Positions 51,478 through 61,405 of a stretch of 64,000 bases of DNA are shown in pieces. Every line of letters starts with the position of its first letter. The first letter of the stretch is position 1. The stretch is from Litorilituus lipolyticus. Lineage in GTDB: Bacteria > Pseudomonadota > Gammaproteobacteria > Enterobacterales > Alteromonadaceae. The position numbers and the translations under genes are program-made. The stretch spans positions 62,001 to 126,000 of the forward strand of contig NZ_SAWY01000041.1 of NCBI RefSeq assembly GCF_006439335.1, given 5' to 3'. The notes under the pieces were generated by a model. It searched no databases. It was given only the letters and a program-made list of their open reading frames with translations, and was not told the origin of the DNA.

Positions 51478-53985
51478 ATGTTTAAAAATTACCTGATAAC
51501 CGCATGGCGGAATATTATTAAGAATGGCATATTTTCAGTGATCAATATTTTTGGTCTGGCCGTGGGTTTAATGAGTTGTATTTTGATTATGTTATTTGTT
51601 AAGCAAGAATCTAATTTTGATACTTGGCTTACTGACAGTGATAGATTAGTCAGGATGCACACTGCGTATACCATGCCTAACCAACCTGCATTTTTAACGG
51701 TTCGTTCTGCTGGTAAAATGATGGAAGCGATCCGAGACTATGCCAGCAATGAAATTGAAACAGGGGTGCGTCTTATTCAATGGTCTTTAACAGTAAGAAA
51801 TGGAGAAGATGCTTTTAGTGAATCGATGACAATGGCGGATGGTAGTTTTCTTGATATTTTTGATTTGCCATTTGCCCATGGTTCGCGCGCCAGCTCGTTT
51901 AGTCAGCCAATGAACTTATTAGTGACTGAAGAATTAGCGATAAAGTACTTTGGTCGCACTAACGTGATTGGTGAAACTTTAACCGTTTGTTGTGTCGGCG
52001 GTGGCCCTAATGACGTGCAAATTTCAGGTGTTTTAAAAGACTTACCAGAAGATACTCATTTAAATATTAATATGCTGTTTTATTTGCAGCCAGCACTCTT
52101 TCAGCCAGGTAATGGCACACTTGATACATGGACTAGTTTAAATGTGTATACCTACTTTAAATTAAACCCTGGCGTGAGTGTAACTCAATTACAAGATCGA
52201 ATTACTTATTGGATGAATAATGAAAGTCCATTGGTTGAAATGTCTAAGCAATTTTTAGGTGATAAAGCTAACGGTAAGCAGGTCACAGACTTTATCACTC
52301 AACGAGTTATGTCAGTTCCCGACTTACATTTAAATGCTAAAAAGCATGCAGGTAATATGGGGGATTTGACGCCAATGGGTGACCAAGAGATGATTAATAC
52401 TTTCATTGTGGTTGCACTACTTGTATTAGCTATTGCTTGTATTAATTTCATGAACCTATCGACTGCTAAAGCAAGTAAGCGAGCCAAAGAAGTAGCAATG
52501 AGAAAAGTGCTTGGCGCTTCTCGAAAGCAAGTTGCTATGCAGTTTTTAAGTGAAGCGGTGGTGTTAGTATTAATTGCTTTGCTTTTTGCCATTGCCGCAT
52601 CTGAGTTAGTTTTACCTTTTTATAATGACGTGCTAGGTACGCAACTTGAACTGAAATTATTTGAAGAGCCTTCATTACTCTTTGGTTTAATGTCGGTTGC
52701 AACTTTAGTCGGTGTCGGGGCAGGTATTTATCCAGCCATGTTCTTATCGAGATTTTTACCAGGTCACATACTAAAAGCGAGTAAGAGTAGTGAGTCTGGT
52801 CATTCTACAAAATTACGAAATTTGTTAGTAATCTTTCAGTTTGCTACCTCTATTGTGCTAGTCATTGCAACCTTAGTGGTTTATGGGCAAACCATTTATT
52901 CAAACTCTGTTGATGTAGGTTATAAGAGCGATAACAAACTGGTGCTTAATATTCGCCGAGCAGGTGATAATTTATCGAGTTTAAAGCAAGAGCTACTTAA
53001 CCTTTCTGAGGTTAGCGCAGTAACTTTTTCTTCAGAAGCCCCTACGCAAGACAATGAAAATAATAACCAGTTTACTTTGCTAGAAACTGACGAAAATGGC
53101 CAAAAAGTAGAGCCAGTCTTTTTAAGCTATCACAATATGGATTATGGTTTTTTTGAATCTTATCAAGTTAAACCTATCGCGGGACGTTTGTTTGATGAGC
53201 AGTATGGCACTGATATATTGACACCCTTGCCAGAAGATTCAACTGAGATTGGTCAAGCGAGTATTATCTTGAATGAAACAGCGGTTTCAAAGCTGGGCTA
53301 TAGTTCTGCGGATAAAATTATTGGTAAAACACTGTCGTTAGGTAAACATCATTTAACTATTGTTGGTGTGATTCCTGATATTCATTTTAGGTCGATTAAA
53401 TTTGGTATTCGAGCAAGTGCTTATATGTTAAATCCGCAGCGATTTAATGTCGCTAACATTACCTTTGAAACAGATAATGTTGCAAAGCTTATGGAAAGTA
53501 TAGAGCGTGTTTGGAAGCAAAATGTACCAATGCAGCCTATTAATATTCAGTTCCTATCAGAAATGATGACGGCTCAGTATCAAGATGAGTTAACCACTGC
53601 ACAGCTATTTTTAGCCTTTTCTGTGCTAGCAATTATTGTTGCATGTTTAGGTTTATATGGTTTGTCAGCGTTTACTGTTGAGCGAAGAACTAAGGAGATA
53701 GGTATTCGTAAAGTGATGGGAGCTAATATCACTGATATTGTTAAGCTATTGATGTGGCAGTTTTCAAAACCTGTAGTAATCGCAAACTTAATCGCTTGGC
53801 CTGTGGCGGTATATAGCATGTTGACTTGGCTAGAGAGTTTTCCTTATCGCATTGAAACCATATGGTTTGTGCCAATATGCTTAGGTGTAGGTATATTATC
53901 CTTGCTTATTGCATGGTTAACAGTGGGCGGGAATGCGGCTAATGTGGCGCGTAAAAACCCAGTACATGCACTGCGTTACGAATAA
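51478..53985 (+). CDS. ABC transporter permease, FtsX/MacB type
   Basis: An 835-residue permease with two MacB-PCD/FtsX modules. Helix 1 is GIFSVINIFGLAVGLMSCILIMLF, then a periplasmic domain. Three helices follow (about 310-430, with AKASKRAKEVAMRKVLGASRKQVAMQFLSEA), then a second module (FERRTKEIGIRKVMGANITDIVKLLMWQFSKPV). The duplicated double-module form is common for peptide or toxin exporters. Substrate unknown. Confidence 0.91.
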   Translation: MFKNYLITAWRNIIKNGIFSVINIFGLAVGLMSCILIMLFVKQESNFDTWLTDSDRLVRMHTAYTMPNQPAFLTVRSAGKMMEAIRDYASNEIETGVRLIQWSLTVRNGEDAFSESMTMADGSFLDIFDLPFAHGSRASSFSQPMNLLVTEELAIKYFGRTNVIGETLTVCCVGGGPNDVQISGVLKDLPEDTHLNINMLFYLQPALFQPGNGTLDTWTSLNVYTYFKLNPGVSVTQLQDRITYWMNNESPLVEMSKQFLGDKANGKQVTDFITQRVMSVPDLHLNAKKHAGNMGDLTPMGDQEMINTFIVVALLVLAIACINFMNLSTAKASKRAKEVAMRKVLGASRKQVAMQFLSEAVVLVLIALLFAIAASELVLPFYNDVLGTQLELKLFEEPSLLFGLMSVATLVGVGAGIYPAMFLSRFLPGHILKASKSSESGHSTKLRNLLVIFQFATSIVLVIATLVVYGQTIYSNSVDVGYKSDNKLVLNIRRAGDNLSSLKQELLNLSEVSAVTFSSEAPTQDNENNNQFTLLETDENGQKVEPVFLSYHNMDYGFFESYQVKPIAGRLFDEQYGTDILTPLPEDSTEIGQASIILNETAVSKLGYSSADKIIGKTLSLGKHHLTIVGVIPDIHFRSIKFGIRASAYMLNPQRFNVANITFETDNVAKLMESIERVWKQNVPMQPINIQFLSEMMTAQYQDELTTAQLFLAFSVLAIIVACLGLYGLSAFTVERRTKEIGIRKVMGANITDIVKLLMWQFSKPVVIANLIAWPVAVYSMLTWLESFPYRIETIWFVPICLGVGILSLLIAWLTVGGNAANVARKNPVHALRYE

Positions 53986-54041
53986 AAGTGTCGGATAACA
54001 ACAAAGGGTAAAGTGTAAAGATAATACGCTTTTTCATTAAT

Positions 54042-54074
54042 AAAAAGCCGTTATATTGCGATAACGGCTTTTTT
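54042..54074. terminator. Bidirectional terminator between ABC and RND genes
   Basis: AAAAAGCCGTTAT / ATAACGGCTTTTTT with loop TTGC; T-tracts on both strands suit the convergent ABC and RND operons. Confidence 0.85.
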
Positions 54075-54102
54075 GCGAGAAAAATTAGTATGTATCTGTT
54101 GC

Positions 54103-57100
54103 TCAGTTTCCGGCTTTATCTTTTATTACACTGACTAGCAGTGCGGGTAAAAAGGTCAGGGTTAACACGGTAGAGAAAATTATTCCTGATAATACAATAA
54201 TACCCACCCCCCGATAGAGTTCGGTCCCGTCACCAGGGATAAAGACTAGCGGTGCTAAGCCGAAGATTGTGGTAGATGTTGACATGAGAATAGGCATTAA
54301 GCGTTTTTCAACGGCTGATTTTACCGCATCAACAATTCTAGCACCCTGTTGCTGCATGTTTTTTCTGGTTTGGTCGACAATTAAAATTGGGTTGTTTACT
54401 ACAGTACCTAATAAGATCAAAAAGCCTAACATAGTGATCATATCAAGGGGCTGGTGAAAACTCGATAATCCAATTTGTGCTAATAAGGCGTTGGCGTCAT
54501 TGACAAATATTAAACCTAATAAACCGCCTGCCATGCCTAACGGTATAGTTGTTAAGATAAATAATGGGTAGCGCCAATGGGTAAATATGGCCACTAACAA
54601 TAAATAACTTAGCACGATAGAAATAATAAAGTTTGAAGAAAGTGAGCTTTTTGTTGCTTCAAGTTGATCGGCAGCACCGCTAATAGTGAGGTTGATTCCT
54701 TGAGCTATTTTTCCTTGCTGCAATAGACTAGTAAGTAACTGGCTTCTCACAACTTCTTCGGCATCTTCTAGGGCAACATTACGTGGAGGGATAATGTAAA
54801 CAGACACCGTTCTGTTGCCATCAACACGACGTAAACTGTCACTACTATAACTTGCGTGCATATCCGCCAGAGCACTTAGTGGCATGACTTTACCCGATGG
54901 CGTAATGATAGGGGAGTTGGCTAATTGCGTTATATTTTGCTCGTTACCGGCGCTACTGAACATAAACATATCAATTTTATCATCATCTAAGATGAATTCA
55001 TCAATGTACGCTCCATCACTAAAGGCAGAAATGGCATAACCTAATTCACTGTTGCTTAAGCCAAGTTCAGCTAGGCGTGACCATCTTGGTTTCACTTCTA
55101 TAAGAGGTTGATCTAAGCTGAGTGATCTTGGCTGAGAGTTTATTTGTGGGTTATCAAATAGTAGCTCAGCTTGTTGATAAACGGCTTCAGCCGCTTGGTA
55201 GAGCTCGATTAAATTAGGTCCTGAAATATCAACGGCAACTGCGCGAGTACCACCATCATTACTCGAAATAATTGAGCCACGAGATGAAAAAGCTCTCATG
55301 TTGTCATAGCTCTTAAATTTTTGCGTAATGGCGTCCATCATGGCTTGAATATTATCGGGATCTGAAGGGCGGCTCATCATCCATATCCGACCTGCAGAAA
55401 TAGACATAGAGTAGTAACCTAGTGGCGGCATATTAGTTATGCCGTTGGCAAAATCATCAGTTTCGTTATCAATGTAATTATCAAAATATTTTCTTAACTC
55501 ACTACCAATGCGCTTCATTTCACTTAAGTTGTAGCTTGGCGGGGCTATCATGATTGAGAATGCTTTTGGCTCTTCACCTTCCGGTAAATATTCTGCTGCT
55601 GGCATCAAATAATAAGCTAGACCTAAGGTGCCAATAGCAAATACTGAGACGGTAGTGATTGCTCGTGATTTTTTAGTAATAAAAAAGTCAACAAAACGGA
55701 GCCAACTTGATGAAAGCTGTAGTTGTTCTTTCGTTTTTTTACTGCCGAAATTGGCTATGGCGACAGGCACAACAAAAATAGCGACTAACATTGACGCAAT
55801 GATGGCACCTGAAATAGCAATAGCAATATCAGAGTAAAGTTGCCCAGCTTCTTGTTGGACAAACAATATTGGTGCGAATACCAGTATCGTCGTGGCGGTT
55901 GAGGCTAATACGGCAGGCCATACATCTTTGACACCCGAAACTGCTGCTTCAAAGCGTGCTAGCCCGCGCTTTCTTGCTTGAATAATACTTTCTAATACTA
56001 CAATAGTGTTATCAACAGTCATACCAATAGCAAAGGCAACACCTGCGAGAGAAATGACATTGATAGTACGATCAAATACCATTAAACCGAGAAAAGCGGC
56101 AATGGTACACATGGGAATGCCTAAAATACCAATTAGCGTTACTTTCGCTGAGCGCAAAAAGTAATACATGACGATAGTCGCTAGTAAGCCACCTAGAATT
56201 AAATTAAACCAGACATTTGATAGCGAACTACTCACATATTGAACATCATCGCTAACTAGCTGAAGTTCTAAGCCATTGTATTGTAATAAATCACTATTAA
56301 TTTGTTCAACAATAGTAAGCATTTGCTCCTTTATGGCGAGTACATTAGAGCCACTTTCTCGGCGAACAGATAAGCTAATGGTACGTTCACCATCGAGGAA
56401 CGATAGGCTTCTTGTTTCATAATGATCAAGAATGACTTCTGCGACATCTTTTAGGTGAATATTAATATTGTCTTGGCGTTTAATAACAATATCTTCAAGC
56501 TGGGCAATATTTTCGAAACGGCCAATAACACGAATTAAAAAGCGCTCTTTTTCAGATTCAATATCACCAGCAGAGGCATCTTTGTTACGGTTTCTAATGG
56601 CACTTCGCACTTGGGTTAAACTGATGCCACGTTGCGCTAAACGGGAGGGGTCTACTTTTATTTGTATTTGCCTAGCAGCACCACCACCAACTCTAACTTC
56701 AGAAACCCCACTGACACTTTCCATTCGAGGACGAATAAAGTCTTCGGCATAATCTCTGATCAAGTCCATATCAATATTGAGTGGATTACCTTTTTTCGGC
56801 TTCAATGAAAAATACATAAAGGCATTACTAGAGAAGGAGCTTGAAATTAATCGAGGTTGATCAACATTTTCAGGGTAAGACGATACTTGGCTTAAAGCGT
56901 TGTTTACATTAAGTAGCGCGTCATTGACATCAACACCAAAAGGGAACTCTAGCTCAACGGTCGCTCGCCCCATGGCTGCGTATGATGTCATGCGCTTTAA
57001 ATTAGGTAAGCTTCTAAGATAGCGCTCTTGCTCTATTAAGATTTCTTTTTCAACATCTTGTGGTGTAGCACCCGCCCAACCTGTTCTCACAGTGACGGTT

Positions 57101-57222
57101 CTCACTTCAAGATCTGGGATCATTTGTACTGGTATTTTGAGTGAACCGGCAATACCTAAGATACAAATGATAGAGACGACTACAGCAACCAGTGTGCCTC
57201 GTTTTATAACGGCATCAAACAC
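54103..57222 (-). CDS. RND efflux transporter permease
   Basis: A 1039-residue inner-membrane pump with 12 helices and two large periplasmic loops. GWAGATPQDVEKEILIEQERYLRSL opens the porter domain. GVAFAIGMTVDNTIVVLESI carries the helix-4 aspartate used for proton relay, and the second half has MITMLGFLILLGTVVNNPILIVDQ. Most like the MexF/HAE group but divergent; drug or lipid export is likely. Operon with its adaptor (10 bases upstream). Confidence 0.92.
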   Translation of the reverse strand: MFDAVIKRGTLVAVVVSIICILGIAGSLKIPVQMIPDLEVRTVTVRTGWAGATPQDVEKEILIEQERYLRSLPNLKRMTSYAAMGRATVELEFPFGVDVNDALLNVNNALSQVSSYPENVDQPRLISSSFSSNAFMYFSLKPKKGNPLNIDMDLIRDYAEDFIRPRMESVSGVSEVRVGGGAARQIQIKVDPSRLAQRGISLTQVRSAIRNRNKDASAGDIESEKERFLIRVIGRFENIAQLEDIVIKRQDNINIHLKDVAEVILDHYETRSLSFLDGERTISLSVRRESGSNVLAIKEQMLTIVEQINSDLLQYNGLELQLVSDDVQYVSSSLSNVWFNLILGGLLATIVMYYFLRSAKVTLIGILGIPMCTIAAFLGLMVFDRTINVISLAGVAFAIGMTVDNTIVVLESIIQARKRGLARFEAAVSGVKDVWPAVLASTATTILVFAPILFVQQEAGQLYSDIAIAISGAIIASMLVAIFVVPVAIANFGSKKTKEQLQLSSSWLRFVDFFITKKSRAITTVSVFAIGTLGLAYYLMPAAEYLPEGEEPKAFSIMIAPPSYNLSEMKRIGSELRKYFDNYIDNETDDFANGITNMPPLGYYSMSISAGRIWMMSRPSDPDNIQAMMDAITQKFKSYDNMRAFSSRGSIISSNDGGTRAVAVDISGPNLIELYQAAEAVYQQAELLFDNPQINSQPRSLSLDQPLIEVKPRWSRLAELGLSNSELGYAISAFSDGAYIDEFILDDDKIDMFMFSSAGNEQNITQLANSPIITPSGKVMPLSALADMHASYSSDSLRRVDGNRTVSVYIIPPRNVALEDAEEVVRSQLLTSLLQQGKIAQGINLTISGAADQLEATKSSLSSNFIISIVLSYLLLVAIFTHWRYPLFILTTIPLGMAGGLLGLIFVNDANALLAQIGLSSFHQPLDMITMLGFLILLGTVVNNPILIVDQTRKNMQQQGARIVDAVKSAVEKRLMPILMSTSTTIFGLAPLVFIPGDGTELYRGVGIIVLSGIIFSTVLTLTFLPALLVSVIKDKAGN

Positions 57223-57232
57223 AGATCTCTCC

Positions 57233-58288
57233 TTAAGGCTTTTTGATGGTTACGGGTGTGCCATCTATGAGTAGATCGCTACCTGAAATAATCACAGGCG
57301 TACCATTAGGCACTCCTGAAACAGATACTGTATTAAAACTACTGGCTATCATGTTTACGCCAAAGCGTTTTACTTTATTATCTACAACCCCGTAAACGCT
57401 GTAATTGCCATCTGGGTGACGTTTTAAAGCGCTCTTAGGTAAATTAACTTGCGCTAAGGTTTTGTTAGGTAATACAAGTTTTACTGTCGCTGACATACCA
57501 GCGATGAGTGATGTGTTTTTTGGTAAGTCTATTCGGGCTTTAAAAGTTCGACTGAGTGGGTTTGAAACCGCAATAAACTGTGAAAGCGGTAATGCAATCT
57601 TTTCTTGAGGAGCAGTATCTGGGATCACTAACGCGTTTACATGGGCTGACTCTTTTATCTCACTAAAGTACTCTTGTGGTACATCGACAAAAATTCGTAA
57701 TTCATCATCAGACACTAATTGAAAAATTTTACTTTGCTGAGTAACCCATTCACCGATATCAGTGCCTCTTTGAGCTATGGTGCCAGAAAAGGGGGCTTTT
57801 ACTTGATGACGATTGACAATTTCTTGTTGCAAGGCTTGTTCGGCTGCTGCTTGAGCTAGTAGTGCTTTACTTACCGCTGCATTCGCTCGGCGTTCTTCTA
57901 GCAGGGTTTTAGCCATCACCTCTTGTTCAGTTAAGTCAATAATCTCATTGTATAGGCGTAAGTCTTCTTGATATTTTACTTGCGCCGATTGAAATAATGC
58001 TTGCGCCTGCTGTAACTTTATTTGCGCGATAGAATCATCTAATGTCAGCAGTGTTTGCTTAGCAGTAACTTGTTCACCGGCGTTGACATAAATGTTTTTT
58101 ACTGTGCCAGCTTCTAAGCTGGTTAACTGAGCATCATTTAAAGCCTCCACTGTGCCGCTTAACTCAATCTCTAACTTTTTTATTTGTTGTTTTGGCTCAA
58201 TAACTTCTACTGCTACTGTCGCTGCGTAACTATGTAAACTGAGTATGGTCGTGAGAAACAAAACGCCTTTAGTGAAGAACACTTTCAT
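57233..58288 (-). CDS. RND efflux periplasmic adaptor subunit
   Basis: A 351-residue adaptor with a signal peptide (MKVFFTKGVLFLTTILSLHSYA). GTVKNIYVNAGEQVTAKQTLLTLDD is the lipoyl half, followed by a coiled-coil hairpin (about 90-155). VKAPFSGTIAQRGTDIGEWVTQQSK is the second lipoyl half, and the beta-barrel domain ends it. Works with the RND permease downstream. Confidence 0.92.
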   Translation of the reverse strand: MKVFFTKGVLFLTTILSLHSYAATVAVEVIEPKQQIKKLEIELSGTVEALNDAQLTSLEAGTVKNIYVNAGEQVTAKQTLLTLDDSIAQIKLQQAQALFQSAQVKYQEDLRLYNEIIDLTEQEVMAKTLLEERRANAAVSKALLAQAAAEQALQQEIVNRHQVKAPFSGTIAQRGTDIGEWVTQQSKIFQLVSDDELRIFVDVPQEYFSEIKESAHVNALVIPDTAPQEKIALPLSQFIAVSNPLSRTFKARIDLPKNTSLIAGMSATVKLVLPNKTLAQVNLPKSALKRHPDGNYSVYGVVDNKVKRFGVNMIASSFNTVSVSGVPNGTPVIISGSDLLIDGTPVTIKKP

Positions 58289-58346
58289 TTAAACCTCGAA
58301 TAAAATTGAATATTTTTCTACTTATCAATAGTGTAAAAAAGGGTAT

Positions 58347-58390
58347 GTGAACAAAACGTGAAAGTTTTGTATTGTTCACATTCTCTTCAC
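58347..58390. promoter_or_regulatory. GTGAA boxes between RND operon and its two-component system
   Basis: GTGAA at 58347-58351 and 58358-58362 (11 bases apart), and the reverse TTCAC at 58375-58379 and 58386-58390 (11 apart). The spacing is that of OmpR/PhoB-type direct repeats. A TATAAT at 58403-58408 follows. Confidence 0.55.
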
Positions 58391-58436
58391 AGTAAACCTG
58401 CTTATAATGAAGAGATAACATCAATGAGGACATTAA

Positions 58437-59099
58437 GTGCGTATTTTATTGGTTGAAGATAATGCTGATTTAGCAGCAAGTATTGTTGATTATCTTGAGA
58501 TGCAAGGTCATAGCTGTGATTTGGCGTTTAATGGCGAGTCTGGCTTTAATGCCGCCATTTCAAATGATTTTGATATGTATATATTTGACATTGCTATGCC
58601 TAAAATGGATGGCTTACAGCTTTGTCAAAAACTAAGAAATCAGTGTAATAATACAGTGCCTATTTTGTTTTTGACTGCGCGAGATACGCTCGATGACAAA
58701 CTGGCGGGATTTTCTGCTGGCGCTGATGACTATTTGATCAAGCCGTTCGATTTAAGTGAATTGCTGGTTCGATTGCAAGCAATATATAACCGTTATGTCG
58801 GTGTAAAAACGACATTGGCACTTAAAGATTTAAGTGTTGACTTGAAAACGGAACAAGTGATGCGAGCAAATAAAGTTATCTCGTTATCTCCCAATACTTA
58901 TAAGTTGCTAATTATCCTCATGCAACGCTCGCCTGAAATCGTTTTACGTCAAGAGCTCGAACATTTAGTTTGGGGAGACAATTTGCCAGATAGTGATTCA
59001 CTAAGAAGTCATATATATAAGTTAAGGAGTAAAATAGATAAACCTTTTACTCAGCCATTAATTAAAACAAGTAAAGGACGAGGCTTTAGTATTTCATGA
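58437..59099 (+). CDS. OmpR-family response regulator
   Basis: A 220-residue regulator. The receiver has LLVEDNADLA, FDIAMPKMDG (phosphoacceptor Asp), LTARDT and LIKPFD. The C-terminal winged helix has SLSPNTYKLLIILMQRSPEIVLRQELEHLVWGDN and SLRSHIYKLRSKID. The GTG start has a GAGGA site seven bases upstream. Divergent from the RND pair, its likely target. Confidence 0.92.
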   Translation: MRILLVEDNADLAASIVDYLEMQGHSCDLAFNGESGFNAAISNDFDMYIFDIAMPKMDGLQLCQKLRNQCNNTVPILFLTARDTLDDKLAGFSAGADDYLIKPFDLSELLVRLQAIYNRYVGVKTTLALKDLSVDLKTEQVMRANKVISLSPNTYKLLIILMQRSPEIVLRQELEHLVWGDNLPDSDSLRSHIYKLRSKIDKPFTQPLIKTSKGRGFSIS

Positions 59100-60439
59100 A
59101 GGTTTTTCAAAGTATTCGCTTTAGGATTATTATTGCCTGTATTTTTTTCTCATTAGTGGTCAGTCTTTGTTACGGCTGGGTCACATACTATGGCCTTAAA
59201 TATAATTCCGATGAGTTATTCAACTGGTTTCTCATTCAAGAAACACAAGTATTAGTGGCAGAGTATCAAAAAAATCCGCAAGTAAACTTGTCGAGTATGA
59301 CGTCAGCTAAGGTTATCGTCTCAAGTGAAGAGGTCGCGATTGCAACACTGGCAAATTACTTTACGAAGACTAAAACCCGTGAGCGCATTTTAAAGAATAA
59401 TGCTCTTGATTTGATAGAGATGCTGGGGCCTAGGTTTACAACACCTCAAGGCTATATCATTTATGAGTTTATAACCAAGCAAAAAACAATTCATATATTA
59501 AAAGCACCGCTTAAAGACGATGCCCTAAGCTTTTATTATCTTGTTGATGTTAGTGAATTCATCAATTACGACGACGTATCAGAAAAAGAAATTTCTGACA
59601 TGTTTTTAACCATGCTGGTGTTGATTTTATGTATTAGTTTGATACTAGGTTTCTGGCTTGCCAAACGGGTTGTATCGCCGTTAACGCGTTTAGCTAATTC
59701 AGTTGATTCAGATAATTATCAGCCCAATAATAATGTCTATTTTAATGATGAAATTGGCTTTTTAGCAAAGCGTATTGATTCTTTTGTATTGAAAACAAAT
59801 GAAATGATCATTCGTGAAAAATCATTCTCACGTGATGTGAGTCATGAATTAAGAACACCACTGGCAAGTAGTCGTGCAGCAATTGAGTTAGCATTATCAA
59901 GTCCCGCAGGAAAAGATACTCACATGAGCAAATTTCTGCACAGGGCAGCAAGAGCCAATGTAGACATGAGCCATTTGATTGAAACATTTTTGTTGTTAGG
60001 CAGAGATGAAATAGATAAAGAAGTACATACAGAGTTTAATCTATATGAATTGGTTCAACAGTCTTTTGATAAACATGATTATTTAAAACGCTCGGACGAA
60101 TTAGCGTGTTTGAATAAAGTAGCACCCACGTTAATGATGTTTGCGGCAAAACGATACTTAGCCATTGTGCTTGATAATTTGATTAGAAATGCCTACCAGC
60201 ACACTTACCAAGGAACAATAGAGGTATGTGTGCAGAATAATATTATCATTGTTGAAGATACAGGTGAGGGAATGGTTAATTCAAAGCTCGTTAATGATAG
60301 TGATTGTAATGTATTAGAAAAATCAGGCGTTGGTTTATCTATTGTTAGACGTCTTTGTGAAAAGCTCAATTGGAAAATAACTATTGAAACTGACCGACCA
60401 TTGGGCACGAAAATACTCATTGATATCTCTCATGAATAA
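59096..60439 (+). CDS. Sensor histidine kinase
   Basis: A 447-residue kinase. Two helices (ACIFFSLVVSLCYGW and FLTMLVLILCISLILGFWLA) flank a periplasmic sensor of about 130 residues, then HAMP. The phosphorylation site is DVSHELRTPLASSRAAIE; DNLIRNAYQHT, VEDTGEGM and GVGLSIVRRLCEKLNW complete the ATPase. Overlaps the regulator as ATGA. Confidence 0.92.
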   Translation: MKVFQSIRFRIIIACIFFSLVVSLCYGWVTYYGLKYNSDELFNWFLIQETQVLVAEYQKNPQVNLSSMTSAKVIVSSEEVAIATLANYFTKTKTRERILKNNALDLIEMLGPRFTTPQGYIIYEFITKQKTIHILKAPLKDDALSFYYLVDVSEFINYDDVSEKEISDMFLTMLVLILCISLILGFWLAKRVVSPLTRLANSVDSDNYQPNNNVYFNDEIGFLAKRIDSFVLKTNEMIIREKSFSRDVSHELRTPLASSRAAIELALSSPAGKDTHMSKFLHRAARANVDMSHLIETFLLLGRDEIDKEVHTEFNLYELVQQSFDKHDYLKRSDELACLNKVAPTLMMFAAKRYLAIVLDNLIRNAYQHTYQGTIEVCVQNNIIIVEDTGEGMVNSKLVNDSDCNVLEKSGVGLSIVRRLCEKLNWKITIETDRPLGTKILIDISHE

Positions 60440-60559
60440 GTGAGCGTACTGAAGTTTTGTTTAAGCCAGAACGCCTTTGTATGTTTCATTTCTTAGCATT
60501 GAACTTAATGGTACAACCAGTTATCCTTGGAAAAATTGCTGAAGGTAAAGAATAAACTT

Positions 60560-61405
60560 ATGAAGTTTAAAGGTACTGAAAAATACGTCGCAACCGAAGA
60601 CTTACAACTGGCCGTTAATGCCTCGGTTACTCTGCAACGCCCTTTATTAATTAAAGGTGAGCCTGGCACAGGTAAAACTCTTTTAGCTGAGGAAGTTGCT
60701 GCTTCTTTAGGAATGCGCCTTATTCAATGGCATGTTAAGTCCACCACTAAGGCGCAGCAGGGGTTATATGAATACGATGCCGTTTCAAGGCTTCGTGATT
60801 CACAATTAGGTGATGATAAAGTTCATGATATTAGTAACTACATTAGACAAGGAAAGCTGTGGGAAGCCTTTCAGTCGGATGAACAAGTGGTGTTATTGAT
60901 AGATGAAGTGGATAAAGCCGATATTGAGTTTCCGAACGATTTATTAGTCGAGCTCGATAAAATGGAATTCTTTGTTTATGAAACAGGGGAAACTGTTAAA
61001 GCGAAACATAGACCAATCATCATCATTACCAGTAATAATGAAAAAGAACTGCCTGATGCTTTTCTTCGCCGCTGTTTCTTTCATTTTATTAATTTTCCTG
61101 ATCGCGACACCATGAAACAAATCATTGATGTGCACTATCCTACGATTCAATTAGATTTGGTAAATGAGGCACTTGATGTGTTTTTTGAAGTCCGTGAAAT
61201 TAGTGGTTTACGTAAAAAACCGTCAACGTCTGAATTAATTGATTGGTTAAAATTGTTAATGGCTGATGATATTCCTGATGAGATTTTGAAAAACAGAGAT
61301 AACTCAAAAGCTATTCCACCGCTATATGGTGCGCTGTTAAAAAATGAGCAGGATGTACATATGCTTGAGCGGTTAGCCTTTATGCACCGACGTGAGCAGC
61401 GTTAA
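60560..61405 (+). CDS. MoxR-family AAA+ ATPase
   Basis: About 281 residues. Walker A KGEPGTGKTLLAEEVA, Walker B LLIDEVDKAD, sensor IIITSNNEKELPDAFLRRC, and a C-terminal lid. ATG at 60560 gives the usual MKFKGTEKYVA start; a TTG frame reaches 60527. MoxR ATPases act as chaperones or insert cofactors with VWA partners; the next gene is that partner, joined by TAATG. Confidence 0.9.
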   Translation: MKFKGTEKYVATEDLQLAVNASVTLQRPLLIKGEPGTGKTLLAEEVAASLGMRLIQWHVKSTTKAQQGLYEYDAVSRLRDSQLGDDKVHDISNYIRQGKLWEAFQSDEQVVLLIDEVDKADIEFPNDLLVELDKMEFFVYETGETVKAKHRPIIIITSNNEKELPDAFLRRCFFHFINFPDRDTMKQIIDVHYPTIQLDLVNEALDVFFEVREISGLRKKPSTSELIDWLKLLMADDIPDEILKNRDNSKAIPPLYGALLKNEQDVHMLERLAFMHRREQR

